Positions 1 to 10,258 of a DNA stretch of 64,000 bases are shown here, piece by piece. Under the pieces are notes generated by a model, which worked only from the letters and a program-made list of their open reading frames with translations, was not told the origin of the DNA and did no database searches. Numbering within the stretch: position 1 is the stretch's first letter; each line of letters starts with the position of its first letter. Origin of the DNA: Streptomyces sp. CB09001 (GTDB taxonomy: Bacteria > Actinomycetota > Actinomycetes > Streptomycetales > Streptomycetaceae); contig NZ_CP026730.1 of NCBI RefSeq assembly GCF_003369795.1, forward strand, positions 3,286,001-3,350,000. Reading direction: 5' to 3'. Both the position numbers and the translations under genes were made by a program.

Positions 1-550
1 GGGTGAGGTCGCGCCGGAGCACGGCGTCCGGGATGTCGTACCCGTGCCGGGCGAGCAGCCGGACCACCTCGTCGTACAGGCTCGGCTCGTGCAGCGCCTT
101 CTCCAGTTCCGCGTGGACGCGGGGGGCGCCGCGGTGCGGGACGAGCATGGACGCGGACTTGTCGCCGAGCAGGAACTCCAGGCGGCGGTACATCGCCGAC
201 TGGAAGCCGGAACCCTCGCCGAGGGCGGACCGGTAGGAGTTGAACTGGGCCGGGGTGAGCTGCCCCAGAGGTGTCCAGGAGGCGTTCAGCGCCTCCAGCT
301 CCCGCACCGAACGCTTGAGCGCGTCGGTCGCCACCGGGATCCGGTCCTCGCGCAGGGCGCGGGCGGCGGTCTCCCATTCGTGGACGATGACGGTGAACCA
401 CAGCTCCATGACCTGGGTCGTGACCAGGAAGACCATCTCTCCGGGGTCGTCCGAGAGGGTGTGCTGGAGGTGGGTGAGCACGTCCGCCTTGACGTAGTCC
501 TCGTACGGCGTGCTGCCCTCGAAGTCGAGATTCGGGGCGTCGTGGGACAT
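1..550 (-). CDS. kynA: Tryptophan 2,3-dioxygenase, C-terminus outside window
   Basis: Heme-dependent cytosolic dioxygenase that opens the indole ring of L-tryptophan to N-formylkynurenine, the first step of the kynurenine pathway. About 183 N-terminal residues are visible, beginning MSHDAPNLDFEGSTPYEDY. The following segment (LTHLQHTLSDDPGEM, then VTTQVMELWFTVIVHEW) is the helical core with the conserved histidine near the heme pocket typical of the family. The start ATG at 550-548 has an AGGAG ribosome site about 8 bases upstream. The gene runs off the left edge, so length and C-terminal catalytic residues cannot be judged. Confidence 0.93.
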   Translation of the reverse strand, partial: MSHDAPNLDFEGSTPYEDYVKADVLTHLQHTLSDDPGEMVFLVTTQVMELWFTVIVHEWETAARALREDRIPVATDALKRSVRELEALNASWTPLGQLTPAQFNSYRSALGEGSGFQSAMYRRLEFLLGDKSASMLVPHRGAPRVHAELEKALHEPSLYDEVVRLLARHGYDIPDAVLRRDLT

Positions 551-694
551 CGCTGTCTCCTGATGTGCACGGGTAGCGGTCCGCCCTGCCGTTACCGGCA
601 CGGGGCCCCGGTCCCCAACGGCATCCTCCGCAATCGTCGCAGGAAACCGCAAGGCCCGCCCGCGGACGGCGGACGGGCCGGATACACGCAGGGG

Positions 695-1108
695 TCAGCC
701 CAGCACCTCGGCCGCGCTCGGCGAGGAGTCCTTCAGGAACTGGCTGCAGCGCTCGTACTCCTCCTTCTCGTCGATCGCCTGGGCGGCGCGGGCGAGGGCG
801 TGCAGGGCGCGCAGGAAGCCGCGGTTCGGCTCGTGCTCCCAGGGCACCGGGCCGTGCCCCTTCCAGCCGCTGCGGCGCAGGGCGTCGAGGCCGCGGTGGT
901 AGCCCGTACGGGCGTACGCGTACGACTCCACGACGCTGCCCCGCTCGAACGCCTCGTCGGCCAGCCGGGCCCAGGCGAGCGAGGACGTCGGGTACTTCGC
1001 GGCGACGTCGGCGGGAGAGGTGCCGCCCGCCAGCAGCTCGCGCGGCCCGGGGTCGTCGGGGAGGTGGGTCGGGGGCGGTCCCCCGAGGAGGTTCTCGTGA
1101 ATGGACAT
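695..1108 (-). CDS. DUF3151 family protein
   Basis: A 137-aa soluble protein starting MSIHENLLGGPPPTHL and ending SPSAAEVLG. The helical repeats (ARLADEAFERGSVVESYAY, then GFLRALHALARAAQA) match the actinobacterial DUF3151 family as I remember it. The function is unknown. An in-frame ATG lies 6 codons upstream at 1126; 1108 is preferred because family members begin close to the SIHENLL motif. It lies next to kynA, which is common in Streptomyces, but no functional link is evident. Confidence 0.8.
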   Translation of the reverse strand: MSIHENLLGGPPPTHLPDDPGPRELLAGGTSPADVAAKYPTSSLAWARLADEAFERGSVVESYAYARTGYHRGLDALRRSGWKGHGPVPWEHEPNRGFLRALHALARAAQAIDEKEEYERCSQFLKDSSPSAAEVLG

Positions 1109-1247
1109 GGGACAAGTCTGCGGCATCGCCGGGGGCGGCCGGGCGGGGCGGGGTGCGTTGTCGGGTGCGGGTGCGCTGTGGTTGAGCGCGCGGTTCCCCG
1201 CGCCCCTTAGGCATGACCCGGGGGTCGGTCCGAGGTGGTGCCCTGCG

Positions 1248-2717
1248 TCACCCTTCCTGCGCGGTTCCCCGCGCCCCTTCCAGCGGCGGCGTCAGCACCG
1301 AGCCGTGGGTGCGGCACTCGGGGCGGGGGCAGTCCGGGGCCGGGCGGCGCACCGTGGTGAAGGCGATCACGGAGCCCGCCACCAGGACACCCGCGCAGAT
1401 CAGCATCGCCGGTCCGAACGCGTCGTCGAACGCGTCGGCCGACCGGTACGCCTCCTCACCCATGCCGGTGAGCAGGGGCAGCGCGGCGACCGCGACGAGC
1501 CCCGCCGCACGGGCCGCCGCGTTGTTGATGCCGCTGGCCAGACCGGCGCGCGCGGTGTCCACGGCCGCCAGCACGCTCGCCGTCAGCGGGGCCACCAGCG
1601 TGACCATGCCGAGGCCGAGCACCAGCAGGGCGGGCAGCACGTCGGCGAGATACGAGGCGCCGGGGCCGACCCGCAGCATCAGAACCATCCCGGCCGCACA
1701 GAACAGGGGCCCCACGGTGAGCTGGAGGCGCGGGCCGAGGCGCTCGGCGAGCTCGCCGGAACGGGCGGAGAGCAGCAGCATCAGGACGGTGGTCGGCAGC
1801 AGCGCCGTACCGGCGGCCAGCGCGGACCAGCCGACGACGACCTGGAGCTGGAGCGCGGCGAGGAAGAAGAAGCCGCCGAAGGCCGCGTACACGCACAGGG
1901 TGACCAGGTTGACCGCCGTGAACTGGCGGGAGGAGAAGACGCCGAGCGGCATCATCGGATCCTTGCCGCGCCGCTCGACGAGGACGAAGGCCACGGCGGC
2001 CACCGCCCCGGCCACCGCGCTGAGCGCCACCGCCCAGGACGCCGTACGGGCCTCGATCAGCGCGTAGGTGAGCAGCGCGAGGGCCGCCGCGCACAGGGCG
2101 GCGCCGAGCACGTCGAAGCGGGCGGTGTGGGCGCGCTCGTCCGAGGACTCGGGGACGTGCCGCAGCGCGATGGGGGCGCACAGCAGTGCCAGCGGGACGT
2201 TGAGGAGGAAGACCCAGCGCCAGCCCGCGCCGTCCACCAGCCAGCCCCCGAGGAACGGCCCGATCGCCGCGCCGACGCCCCCGAACCCGGACCACAGCCC
2301 CACCGCACGGCCCCGGTCGTCGGCGTGGAAGGAGGCCTGGATCAGGGCGAGGGAGCCGGGGGTGAGCAGCGCCCCGCCGACGCCTTGGAGGGCACGGGCG
2401 GCGATCAGCACGCCGGCGTTCGGCGCGAGGCCGCACAGCAGGGAGGCGGCGGCGAACCACAGCACGCCGAGGACGAAGATCCGGCGGCGGCCGAACCGGT
2501 CGCCGAGGGCGCCGCCGAGGAGGATCAGGCCGGCCAGCGTGACCATGTACGCGTTGACGGTCCACTGGAGGGCGGCCAGGTCCGCGCCGAGGTCGCGCCC
2601 GATGTGGGGCAGCGCGACGTTGACGACGGTCGAGTCCAGCAGGGCCATGCTGGAGCCGAGGACGGTGGTCAGCAGGATCCACTTGCCCTGCGGTGAGGAC
2701 AGCCGGACATCGGGCAT
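1248..2717 (-). CDS. MFS drug transporter, DHA2 (EmrB/QacA) family
   Basis: A 489-aa polytopic membrane protein with about 14 hydrophobic segments. It is expected to export drugs or metabolites by proton antiport. Near the N-terminus LDSTVVNVALPHIGRDL is the DHA2 motif D1, and GDRFGRRRIFVLGV is MFS motif A in the loop between helices 2 and 3. Start chosen at the ATG for MPDVRLSSPQGKW (2717); another in-frame start lies 5 codons upstream. It stands alone between the DUF3151 gene and fbaA, with no adjacent regulator, so the substrate is unknown. Confidence 0.88.
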   Translation of the reverse strand: MPDVRLSSPQGKWILLTTVLGSSMALLDSTVVNVALPHIGRDLGADLAALQWTVNAYMVTLAGLILLGGALGDRFGRRRIFVLGVLWFAAASLLCGLAPNAGVLIAARALQGVGGALLTPGSLALIQASFHADDRGRAVGLWSGFGGVGAAIGPFLGGWLVDGAGWRWVFLLNVPLALLCAPIALRHVPESSDERAHTARFDVLGAALCAAALALLTYALIEARTASWAVALSAVAGAVAAVAFVLVERRGKDPMMPLGVFSSRQFTAVNLVTLCVYAAFGGFFFLAALQLQVVVGWSALAAGTALLPTTVLMLLLSARSGELAERLGPRLQLTVGPLFCAAGMVLMLRVGPGASYLADVLPALLVLGLGMVTLVAPLTASVLAAVDTARAGLASGINNAAARAAGLVAVAALPLLTGMGEEAYRSADAFDDAFGPAMLICAGVLVAGSVIAFTTVRRPAPDCPRPECRTHGSVLTPPLEGARGTAQEG

Positions 2718-2798
2718 GGTCCAGATATACACCCAGCTGTGCGGCGAGCCCGGCGCGAAGGGCGCCGGGCTCGTGCGTACGGTCGTGTCGACCGGGTG

Positions 2799-3830
2799 TT
2801 ACTTGATCTTCTGGCCCGCCGAGCGCAGGTGCCCGCAGGCCTCCACGACGCGCGCGGCCATGCCGGCCTCGGCCAGCTTGCCCCACGTGCGCGGGTCGTA
2901 CGTCTTCTTGTTGCCGACCTCGCCGTCGACCTTCAGGACGCCGTCGTAGTTGCGGAACACGTGGTCGACGACCGGACGCGTGAAGGCGTACTGGGTGTCC
3001 GTGTCGATGTTCATCTTGACCACGCCGTTCTCCAGCGCGGTGGCGATCTCCTCGGCGGTGGAGCCGGAGCCGCCGTGGAAGACGAAGTCGAACGGCTTGC
3101 TGCCGGCCGGCCGGCCGTACTTCGACGCGATGCCCTCGTTCAGCTCCTTGAGCAGCTCGGGGCGGAGCACGACGTTGCCCGGCTTGTAGACGCCGTGCAC
3201 GTTGCCGAAGGACGCGGCGAGCAGGTAGCGGCCCTTCTCGCCCAGGCCCAGGGCCTCGACGGTGCGGACCGCGTCGTCGACCGTGGTGTACAGGGAGTCG
3301 TTGATCTCGTGGGAGACGCCGTCCTCCTCGCCGCCGGTCGGGGTGATCTCGACCTCGAGGATGATCTTGGCGGCGCGGGCGCGCTCCAGCAGCTCGGTGG
3401 CGATGGCGAGGTTGTCGGCCAGGGTCTCGGCGGAGCCGTCCCACATGTGCGACTGGAAGAGCGGGTTGCGGCCGGCCTTCACGCGCTCCTCGGAGACCGC
3501 CAGCAGCGGGCGGACGTACCCGTCGAGCTTGTCCTTGGGGCAGTGGTCCGTGTGCAGGGCGACGGTGACGTCGTACTTCTCGGCGACGATGTGCGCGAAC
3601 TCGGCGAGGGCGACGGCGCCGGTCACCATGTCCTTGTTGTGCTGGCCGCCCAGGAACTCGGCGCCGCCGGTGGAGATCTGGACGATGCCGTCGCTCTCCG
3701 CCTCCGCGAAACCGCGCAGGGCGGCGTGCAGCGTCTGGGAAGAGGTCACGTTGATGGCGGGGTAGGCGAACTTTCCTGCCTTCGCCCGGTCCAGCATCTC
3801 GTTGTAGACCTCGGGAGTTGCGATGGGCAT
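2799..3830 (-). CDS. fbaA: Class II fructose-bisphosphate aldolase
   Basis: Zinc-dependent glycolytic and gluconeogenic aldolase that interconverts fructose 1,6-bisphosphate with dihydroxyacetone phosphate and glyceraldehyde 3-phosphate. The protein is 343 aa, the usual length for this group. Visible class II signatures are the zinc-ligand region VALHTDHCP near residue 107, the E..ITPTGGEEDG loop, the glycine-rich phosphate site VFHGGSGST, and the MNIDTDTQYAF helix near the C-terminus. It starts MPIATPEVYNEML at ATG 3830 with a purine-rich site just upstream. It is a single gene transcribed leftward. Confidence 0.97.
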   Translation of the reverse strand: MPIATPEVYNEMLDRAKAGKFAYPAINVTSSQTLHAALRGFAEAESDGIVQISTGGAEFLGGQHNKDMVTGAVALAEFAHIVAEKYDVTVALHTDHCPKDKLDGYVRPLLAVSEERVKAGRNPLFQSHMWDGSAETLADNLAIATELLERARAAKIILEVEITPTGGEEDGVSHEINDSLYTTVDDAVRTVEALGLGEKGRYLLAASFGNVHGVYKPGNVVLRPELLKELNEGIASKYGRPAGSKPFDFVFHGGSGSTAEEIATALENGVVKMNIDTDTQYAFTRPVVDHVFRNYDGVLKVDGEVGNKKTYDPRTWGKLAEAGMAARVVEACGHLRSAGQKIK

Positions 3831-3966
3831 CTGTCCGCTCCTTGTTTACGCGGGTGGGCGTGTTGTTGCTTATGGCCCTGACCTAGGACTGGGGGGCGAC
3901 GTCATCGTCGGCCCCATCCTTCCAGACGGACCGGGAATACCCGAGTGGACCCCGGCCCCGTCTCGG

Positions 3967-3993
3967 CCCCTGGTACCCCTGGTACCCCTGGTA
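3967..3993. repeat. Three tandem 9-bp repeats at the pyrE 3' end
   Basis: CCCCTGGTA occurs three times head to tail directly after the pyrE stop codon. It may be replication slippage. No function is evident. Confidence 0.6.
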
Positions 3994-4542
3994 TCAGTCC
4001 AGGCCCAGCTCGTCCTTGTCGTACGCGTACAGGTACGGCACTCCCGCGCCGTCCTGGATCTTCTCGGCGGCGCCCGTCGCCCGGTCGACGATCGTCGCGA
4101 CGGCGACCACCTCGGCGCCGGCCTCGCGCACGGCCTCGACGGCGGTGAGCGGGGAGCCGCCGGTGGTGGAGGTGTCCTCCACGACCACGACGCGGCGGCC
4201 CCTGATCTCCGGGCCCTCGACGCGGCGCTGCAGCCCGTGCGCCTTGGCGGTCTTGCGGACGACGAACGCGTCCAGCCTGCGGCCGCGCGCGGCGGCGGCG
4301 TGCAGCATGCTCGCGGCGACCGGGTCGGCGCCCATGGTGAGCCCGCCCACCGCGTCGAACTCCAGGTCGGCGGTCAGGTCGAGCAGCACCTGACCGACCA
4401 GCGGCGCGGCCTCGCCGTCCAGGGTGATGCGGCGCAGGTCGACGTAGTAGTCGGCCTCCAGACCCGAGGAGAGGGTGACCTTGCCGTGCACCACGGCCTT
4501 GTCCTTGATCTGCTGCAGCAGCTCGCCACGTACGTCCGTCAT
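3994..4542 (-). CDS. pyrE: Orotate phosphoribosyltransferase
   Basis: Cytosolic type I phosphoribosyltransferase of de novo pyrimidine synthesis that forms OMP from orotate and PRPP. It is 182 aa, close to the family norm. The N-terminal VTLSSGLEADYYVDLRRIT substrate hood and the PRPP loop VVVVEDTSTTGGSPLTAVEAV (about residues 118-137) are both intact. Start ATG 4542 (MTDVRGELL). It is followed after 162 bp by fbaA on the same strand, so possible read-through but no tight coupling. The aldose epimerase gene ends 10 bp upstream. Confidence 0.96.
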   Translation of the reverse strand: MTDVRGELLQQIKDKAVVHGKVTLSSGLEADYYVDLRRITLDGEAAPLVGQVLLDLTADLEFDAVGGLTMGADPVAASMLHAAAARGRRLDAFVVRKTAKAHGLQRRVEGPEIRGRRVVVVEDTSTTGGSPLTAVEAVREAGAEVVAVATIVDRATGAAEKIQDGAGVPYLYAYDKDELGLD

Positions 4543-4552
4543 GTACGCCAGC

Positions 4553-5341
4553 TTAAAGGCGGCGCCAGGCCCAGGTCGTCGTGGCCTCCAGCGGCTCCAG
4601 GGGCGTGACCAGGCGGGGGAGGGTGTTCAGGCCGTTGGGCGGGCCGGTCTGCGGCTCCACGCAGACGGCGGCCTCCTGCTCGTCGTACACCACGGCCCAC
4701 TGCTCCCGGCTGGTCACCTTCAGCTCCAGCCGCCCCGGCCAGGTCAGGGTGACGTCGACGCCGTCCGGCATGCCGAAGCAGTCGTCCCAGGGGCCGGGCT
4801 TCGGCTCGACGCGGTTGCCGGTGGGGAGGTGGTCGTCGCCGCGCTCCTCCTGCCATGCGGGGTCGAAGGCGATCCCGACGTCCGCACCGTCGAGGGTGCG
4901 GTTGAACCAGGGGTGCCAGCCGATCTGCGCCGGGAAGGACGACTCGTACGTCTCCACGGCCATCGACAGCGTGAGCCCGTCCTCGGCGAGCGCGATCACC
5001 TGGGTGACGCGGCCGGGGTAGGGCCAGGGATCGACGAGGTCGTACGTGATGACGGCCTCGTCGGCGGTGACGCGGGCGGTGCGCCAGGCGGCGTCGCGGG
5101 CAGTGCCGTGGATGGCGTGCGGCGGGGAGTTCAGCGGCATCTGGTGGACCACGGCGCCGTCGCTGAAGCGGCCGTCGCGGATGCGTCCGCACCAGGGGAC
5201 CATCGGGAAGCAGCCGTAGCGCTCGCCCTGGCGGAGCAGTTCGGTGCCGCCGACGCGGAGTCCGCCGATCCGGCCGCCGTTGCCCGGCAGCACGGTCGCC
5301 TCCGCGTCGCCCGCGGTCAGCGTGATGGGTTCGTTACTCAC
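4553..5341 (-). CDS. Aldose 1-epimerase family protein
   Basis: A 262-aa galactose-mutarotase fold protein. Conserved elements seen are the N-terminal PGNGGRIGGLRVGGTELL, the HAIHGTARD motif containing the first catalytic-type histidine pair, IGWHPWFNRTL with a second histidine, and a C-terminal VCVEPQTGPPNGLN that carries the acidic residue used as general base in the family. Such proteins interconvert alpha and beta sugar anomers; the actual sugar is unknown. Start ATG at 5341 (MSNEPITLTAGDAE). Only 10 bp separate its stop from the pyrE start, so the two are probably cotranscribed. Confidence 0.88.
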   Translation of the reverse strand: MSNEPITLTAGDAEATVLPGNGGRIGGLRVGGTELLRQGERYGCFPMVPWCGRIRDGRFSDGAVVHQMPLNSPPHAIHGTARDAAWRTARVTADEAVITYDLVDPWPYPGRVTQVIALAEDGLTLSMAVETYESSFPAQIGWHPWFNRTLDGADVGIAFDPAWQEERGDDHLPTGNRVEPKPGPWDDCFGMPDGVDVTLTWPGRLELKVTSREQWAVVYDEQEAAVCVEPQTGPPNGLNTLPRLVTPLEPLEATTTWAWRRL

Positions 5342-5411
5342 GCCATGACCCTACTGGGGCGATCAAGGGGGCCCCACCCGGCGGTGGGCTCCGCGGCGGG
5401 TCCGGCGGTGG

Positions 5412-6263
5412 TCAGCGGCGTCTGCGCAGTGCGCGGCCCACCACGATCGCCGACGCCACGACCAGCGCCGCCGCGGGGGCGGCCCAGCGCAGGGGGGCGC
5501 CGACCGTGCTCGCATGGGGCGCGGGCACGGGGGCGTACCGGCCGCGCGGCGGGGCGTGGTCCACCTCCTCGGCGCTGCGGCCGATCATCGTGCGGCGCGC
5601 GTGCGCGGCCTCCGCGGGCGGTGGGGCGGGTTCGGCGGGCGGTGGGGCGGCCGGCTCGTCGTCCGTGCGCCCGACGCCCTCCGCGTCCCCTTTCGCGTCC
5701 CCTTCCGCTTCCGCCTTCTCGCCCGCCTGCGCGTCCGCGTCCTCGTCGCCGCCCATGAGGGAGGACGGGGGGACCTCGGTGTCGAATACGGAGGTGGGGC
5801 GCGGTTCGGGGTGCGGGCTCGGCTCCGGTGCGGGGGGCTCCTGCGCCGCCGTGCCCAGGTTCTCGGCGAACCGGGCCAGCAGCCGTGTCGTGGCCGCCGC
5901 CACCGAGTCCGGCGGCAGCTCCTTGACCCGCCCGTCCGCGGTGGCCGTCCCGGTGAACGTGAGGGTGGTGCCGCCCTCGGCGTCGTCCGCGCGCAGCGTC
6001 AGCGCGAGCGCGACCGCGCCGGTGCCGCGCGACTCGGTGGCGTCGCCCTCGACGGCGTACGTGCCGTCCGCGCGCGCGGACAGGCGCAGGGAGCCGCGGT
6101 AGGTGATGGAGTGACTGCCGATGCGTACCTTCAGCCGGCCCGCGACGGGCTCGGCCCCGGCATCCTGCTGGAGCCCCGGAACCGCCCGGGCGACCCGGAC
6201 GGGGTCGGCCAGCACGTCCCTGAGCCGCTCGGCCGGAACCGGAACGAACACCTCATGCTCCAT
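5412..6263 (-). CDS. SRPBCC/CoxG-like protein with C-terminal membrane anchor
   Basis: A 283-aa protein. Residues 1-140 (MEHEVFVPVPAERLRDVLADP, then RGTGAVALALTLRADDAEGG) form a START/SRPBCC lipid-binding-type domain like CO dehydrogenase subunit G. The middle is an acidic, Ala/Pro/Glu-rich low-complexity linker. The end is a hydrophobic helix (WAAPAAALVVASAIVVG) followed by RALRRRR, indicating a tail-anchored protein with the basic end in the cytoplasm. Start at ATG 6263 because the SRPBCC fold begins immediately; an upstream in-frame start at 6311 would add a non-homologous stretch. Function is not known. Confidence 0.82.
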   Translation of the reverse strand: MEHEVFVPVPAERLRDVLADPVRVARAVPGLQQDAGAEPVAGRLKVRIGSHSITYRGSLRLSARADGTYAVEGDATESRGTGAVALALTLRADDAEGGTTLTFTGTATADGRVKELPPDSVAAATTRLLARFAENLGTAAQEPPAPEPSPHPEPRPTSVFDTEVPPSSLMGGDEDADAQAGEKAEAEGDAKGDAEGVGRTDDEPAAPPPAEPAPPPAEAAHARRTMIGRSAEEVDHAPPRGRYAPVPAPHASTVGAPLRWAAPAAALVVASAIVVGRALRRRR

Positions 6264-6315
6264 GTCACGGCACCCTACCCAGCGGGGGCCCGCCGCACCC
6301 CCCGTCGGCACAAAG

Positions 6316-7062
6316 TCACCCGGTGCCCGCGCTCCCCGGCGTCACCAGTCCCGTCTCGTACGCCACGACCACCGCCTGGGCCCTGCTGGTCAGGCCCAGC
6401 TTGGTCATGGTGCGGTTGAGGTGGGTCTTCACGGTGGCCTCGCTGATGAACAGCCGGTCGGCGGCCTCGGCGTTGCTCAGACCGCGGGCGACCAGTTGCA
6501 GGACCTCGGCCTCGCGGCCGGTCAGCGTCGTCAGCGCGGGCGGTGGCGGACCGGCGTCCGGCGGGTCCGCGCGGCCCGTGTCCGTCATCCGCGTGAACGC
6601 CTCCACCAGGCGCCGGGTGACCACGGGAGCGAACAGCGCGTCGCCGCCGTGCACCGCGGTGACCGCGGCCAGCAGCCGTTCGGGGCCCGCGTCCTTGAGC
6701 AGGAAGCCGGACGCGCCGGCCCGCAGGGCGCCGTACACGTACTCGTCGAGGTCGAAGGTGGTCAGGACGAGGATGCGGGGCGCCGGGTCCACCGCCTCGG
6801 CGAGGATCCGCTCGGTGGCCTGGATGCCGGTGAGGCCGGGCATGCGGATGTCCATCAGGATCACGTCCGGCCGGGTCCGCGCGGCCAGCTCCACCGCCTC
6901 GGCGCCGTCGGCCGCCTCGCCGACGACCTCCATGCCGGGGGCGGCGCGCAGCAGCGTGGCGAGGCCGCTGCGGACGAGGTACTGGTCGTCGACGACGAGC
7001 AGGCGGATCGGCCCGGCGGCGTCGTGGTGCGGCCCGTCCGTCGGGCGGTCTGCGTCGGTCAT
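6316..7062 (-). CDS. LuxR/NarL-type response regulator
   Basis: A 248-aa response regulator. The receiver domain begins [16 protein letters not shown] and has the phosphoacceptor aspartate in [13 protein letters not shown] and the conserved Lys in [11 protein letters not shown]. The C-terminal LuxR helix-turn-helix runs [20 protein letters not shown] to [15 protein letters not shown]. It is the partner of the histidine kinase encoded immediately upstream: the kinase stop and this ATG overlap as ATGA at 7059-7062, so the pair is translationally coupled. The target genes are not apparent here. Confidence 0.93.
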   Translation of the reverse strand: MTDADRPTDGPHHDAAGPIRLLVVDDQYLVRSGLATLLRAAPGMEVVGEAADGAEAVELAARTRPDVILMDIRMPGLTGIQATERILAEAVDPAPRILVLTTFDLDEYVYGALRAGASGFLLKDAGPERLLAAVTAVHGGDALFAPVVTRRLVEAFTRMTDTGRADPPDAGPPPPALTTLTGREAEVLQLVARGLSNAEAADRLFISEATVKTHLNRTMTKLGLTSRAQAVVVAYETGLVTPGSAGTG

Positions 7063-8219
7063 TCCCGCACGGAGTCTCCCCGGCGTGCGACTTGTACCGG
7101 CGTCGGAAGGGTCAGGCGCACGCCGAATCCACCCTCGCTGCGCGGGCCGACGGCGATCGTCCCGCCGTAGAGCTTGGCCCTCTCCCGCATCCCGATCAAG
7201 CCGTGGCCGCCCCGTTCGGCAGGTGTGTCCGGATCCGGTCCCCCGGCCGGTCCGTCGTCGGTCACCGAGACGGTCACCTCGCCCGCGCGGTAGGCGAGTT
7301 CGACGGCGGCGTCGGCGCCGGGCGCGTGCTTGAGGACGTTGGTGAGGGCCTCCTGCACCACCCGGTAGACGCACAGCTGAACGCCTGGCGGCAGGGGGCG
7401 CGGGGTGCCGGTGACACGCAGCCGAACGCCCACGCCGCCGGTGCGCACCCGGGTGACCATCTCGTCGAGCTGGTCGAGGCCGGGAGCGGGGGCGCCGTCC
7501 GCGCCCTGCACGCCGTCGGCGCGCAACAGGCCGAGCATGCGGCGCAGTTCGGCCAGTGCCTCGCCGCTGGCGCCCTCGATGGTGTCCAGGGCGTCGCGCG
7601 CCGTGCGGGCGTCGGACCGGAAGACGAAGCGGGCCAGTCCGGCCTGGACGTTGATGACGGCGATGTGGTGGGCGACCACGTCGTGCAGCTCGCGGGCGAT
7701 CCGCACGCGTTCCTCGGCGACCTCGCGCCGGGCCCGGTCGGCCTGTTCGGCGCGCAGCCGCAGCGTCAGCTCGCCGGTCCGGCGGGCCACGTACCCGAAC
7801 CGCCACAGCACCAGCGGGAAGCCCACGGCCTGTCCCGCGACCGAGGCCATGGCCCCGGAGTCGCTGTGCAGCCCGGCGTAGATCCACACTCCGGCGAGCA
7901 GGGCGGCGCAGGCGGCGGCGGCGCGGGTGGGGCGCTGGGCGGCGACGGTGTAGACGGCGAGCATGGGGCCGAAGGATCCGACCACGGGCCAGTAGTCGAG
8001 GGTGACGTAGAGCGCCCAGCAGGCGTGGACGGCGAGGCAGACGGTGACGGGGGCGCGGGTGCGCAGGACGAGGGGGAGGGTGAGCAGGGCGACGAGCGTC
8101 CAGGCGAGCGGATCGAGCGCGGGCCACCCCTGGGCGACGGCCTCGGTGCCGAGCAGAACGGCCACGGTCGTCAGCGCCGCGGCGATCAAACCGTCGGCCG
8201 CCAGGGGGTGCAGGCGCAT
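7059..8219 (-). CDS. NarL-type sensor histidine kinase
   Basis: A 386-aa HisKA_3 kinase. About five hydrophobic segments fill the first 150 residues ([32 protein letters not shown] and others), with almost no extracellular loop, so the signal is probably membrane-derived. The dimerisation and phosphoacceptor box is [20 protein letters not shown], with the histidine in ELHD. The C-terminal HATPase domain carries [16 protein letters not shown]. Start at ATG 8219; in-frame starts further upstream only add a charged non-hydrophobic tail. It forms a coupled pair with the response regulator. Confidence 0.9.
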   Translation of the reverse strand: MRLHPLAADGLIAAALTTVAVLLGTEAVAQGWPALDPLAWTLVALLTLPLVLRTRAPVTVCLAVHACWALYVTLDYWPVVGSFGPMLAVYTVAAQRPTRAAAACAALLAGVWIYAGLHSDSGAMASVAGQAVGFPLVLWRFGYVARRTGELTLRLRAEQADRARREVAEERVRIARELHDVVAHHIAVINVQAGLARFVFRSDARTARDALDTIEGASGEALAELRRMLGLLRADGVQGADGAPAPGLDQLDEMVTRVRTGGVGVRLRVTGTPRPLPPGVQLCVYRVVQEALTNVLKHAPGADAAVELAYRAGEVTVSVTDDGPAGGPDPDTPAERGGHGLIGMRERAKLYGGTIAVGPRSEGGFGVRLTLPTPVQVARRGDSVRE

Positions 8220-8478
8220 TCCCGCAGCGTAGGTCCGCCGCCCGGCGTCGGCGTCATCCTTCCGCGGTACCGCGGAAGTTGCAGGAACCGGACGACTACC
8301 GCGCCGGGTTGGCTCCGGTCTCCACCCACCGCCGGATTCCGGGACGCGCGGGGCGGCCGTAGATTCTCGGTGCGAGCGATCCACCGGGGGGTGTGGCGGT
8401 CCGTCCCGCACCTGGGGAGGGACGGGCCGCCGCACGGGGACGCGGTGGATCGCGGTCACGGCACCCGTGCGGGCGGGC

Positions 8479-10137
8479 TCAGAACCGCGGATGCACGAGT
8501 GTGGAGGGCGGCAGCCCGGCCGTCCGGGTGCGGGCCGCGTCGCGGGCGCCCCGGGCCAGGGAGTCCGGCGTGAGGCTGCGCGGGCGTGGTGCCGCCGGGT
8601 CCAGACGCAGGGCGGGGGCCGTGCGCGCGGCCAGCAGGAAGCCCCAGCCGCGGAGCGCGGGAGGCTCCGCGGCCGCGCGTCGGGGGCCGGGCCCGGAGCC
8701 GGAGCCGGCGTCGCGTGCGCCGACGCGGTAGGCGACGGCGGGCAGGCCCGCCGCGCGAAGGGTGGCGTCCACGGTCCAGAAGGCCCGGGGGTGTGCGTCG
8801 ACCGGGCCCGCGTGGACCGCCAGCCGCCCGTCGGGCGCGAGCACCCGCCGCAGCAGTCCGTAGAACTCCTGGGAGTACAGCTTCGTACTGGCCGTGACGC
8901 CCGGGTCGGGCAGGTCCGAGATCACCACGTCGTACGTCGCGGAGGGCGTCGCGCGCAGCCGGTGGAAGGCGTCGCCCGCGAGGACGTGGACGCGCGCGTC
9001 GCCGTAGGCGTGCTCGTTGAGGGTGGACAGACCGGGGTCGTGCCGGGCCAGCCGGGCGAGGCCGGGGTCGGCTTCGAGGACGTCGACGCAGCGCACGCCG
9101 GGGTGGCGCAGCACCTCCCGCGCGGCCAGGCCGTCGCCTCCGCCGAGGATCAGCACGCGCGCGTGCGGGCCGCTCATGGCGGGGTGTACCAGCGCCTCGT
9201 GGTAGCCCCGCCCGTCGCTGCCGCGCACCCGCAGCCGCCCGTCGAGGAACAGGTCGAGGGGCCGGCCGTCGGTGTCGCCGGTGAGGACGATCTCCTGCAC
9301 GTCGGTCCGGACGGCCACGCGGACGTCCTGGCCGTACACGGCGTGCCGGGCGGCGCGTTCGAAGTCGTCGGCGAGGACGGTCGCGGTGGCGAGGAGGGCG
9401 AGGACGACCGCGTTGGCGATCAGCAGCAGCCAGCGCGCCCGGCGGGTCAGGTCGCGCCGGAACAGCCCGAGGACCAGGGCGGCGCCGACGACCGCGTTGA
9501 CGGTGCCGGTGAGCAGCGCGCCGGTGAGCTGGCCGAGGTGGGGCAGCAGGACGAAGGGGAAGGCGAGGCCGCCGACGAGCGCGCCGACGTAGTCCGCGGC
9601 GAACAGGTCGGCGACGGCACCGCCCGGGTCCTGCCGGCGCACCCGCTGGATCAGCTCCATGAGCAGCGGCACCTCGGCGCCGATCAGCACGCCGATGGCG
9701 AGGGAGAAGGCGACCAGCAGGACGCGCGGGCCGTCGGCCCACAGCCCACCCCAGCCGCCGGTCCAGGCGAAGACCGCGTACAGCAGCATGGCGCTGGAGC
9801 CGCCGACCAGGGCGAGCGCGGCCTCGAGCGCGCCGAAGCCGGCCGCCGCCAGGCCGCGCAGCCGTTTGGCGGCGAGCGAGCCGAGGCCCATGGCGAAGAC
9901 CATGACGGACAGGACGACGGACGCCTGGGTGACCGAGTCGCCGATCAGGTACGAGGCCAGCGCGACGAGTTCGAGTTCGTACACGAGCCCGCAGGCCGCG
10001 CACACGAACACGCCCGCCAGCACCAGGAACCGCCCGACGGCCGGCCGGACCGGCAGCCGCGCGGGCGCTTCCGGGCCGCAGGGGCCGCCCCAGGACGGCG
10101 GAGAGCCGGGCGGGGCGGGCGCGTGCGGTTCGATCAC
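8479..10137 (-). CDS. Spermidine-synthase-like protein with N-terminal membrane domain
   Basis: A 552-aa protein. Residues about 30-230 contain seven or so hydrophobic helices ([42 protein letters not shown]). The C-terminal half is a polyamine aminopropyltransferase Rossmann fold with [20 protein letters not shown], the acidic [10 protein letters not shown], and VISDLPDPG, equivalent to the catalytic aspartate loop. Membrane-fused homologs are common in Streptomyces; whether this one makes spermidine is unproven. A Gly/Ser-rich stretch ([10 protein letters not shown]) interrupts the end. Monocistronic, starting at ATG 10137. Confidence 0.85.
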   Translation of the reverse strand: MIEPHAPAPPGSPPSWGGPCGPEAPARLPVRPAVGRFLVLAGVFVCAACGLVYELELVALASYLIGDSVTQASVVLSVMVFAMGLGSLAAKRLRGLAAAGFGALEAALALVGGSSAMLLYAVFAWTGGWGGLWADGPRVLLVAFSLAIGVLIGAEVPLLMELIQRVRRQDPGGAVADLFAADYVGALVGGLAFPFVLLPHLGQLTGALLTGTVNAVVGAALVLGLFRRDLTRRARWLLLIANAVVLALLATATVLADDFERAARHAVYGQDVRVAVRTDVQEIVLTGDTDGRPLDLFLDGRLRVRGSDGRGYHEALVHPAMSGPHARVLILGGGDGLAAREVLRHPGVRCVDVLEADPGLARLARHDPGLSTLNEHAYGDARVHVLAGDAFHRLRATPSATYDVVISDLPDPGVTASTKLYSQEFYGLLRRVLAPDGRLAVHAGPVDAHPRAFWTVDATLRAAGLPAVAYRVGARDAGSGSGPGPRRAAAEPPALRGWGFLLAARTAPALRLDPAAPRPRSLTPDSLARGARDAARTRTAGLPPSTLVHPRF

Positions 10138-10258
10138 GCAGTGACGTTACGTCACACCGGCACTGCGCTTCGTCACCCACACGTGTGAAACTCAAGGCCG
10201 GTCGGGCACCGCAGGTTTATTCGGTCCCCACCCGCTCGCGCCCGCCGGTGCCGCCCGC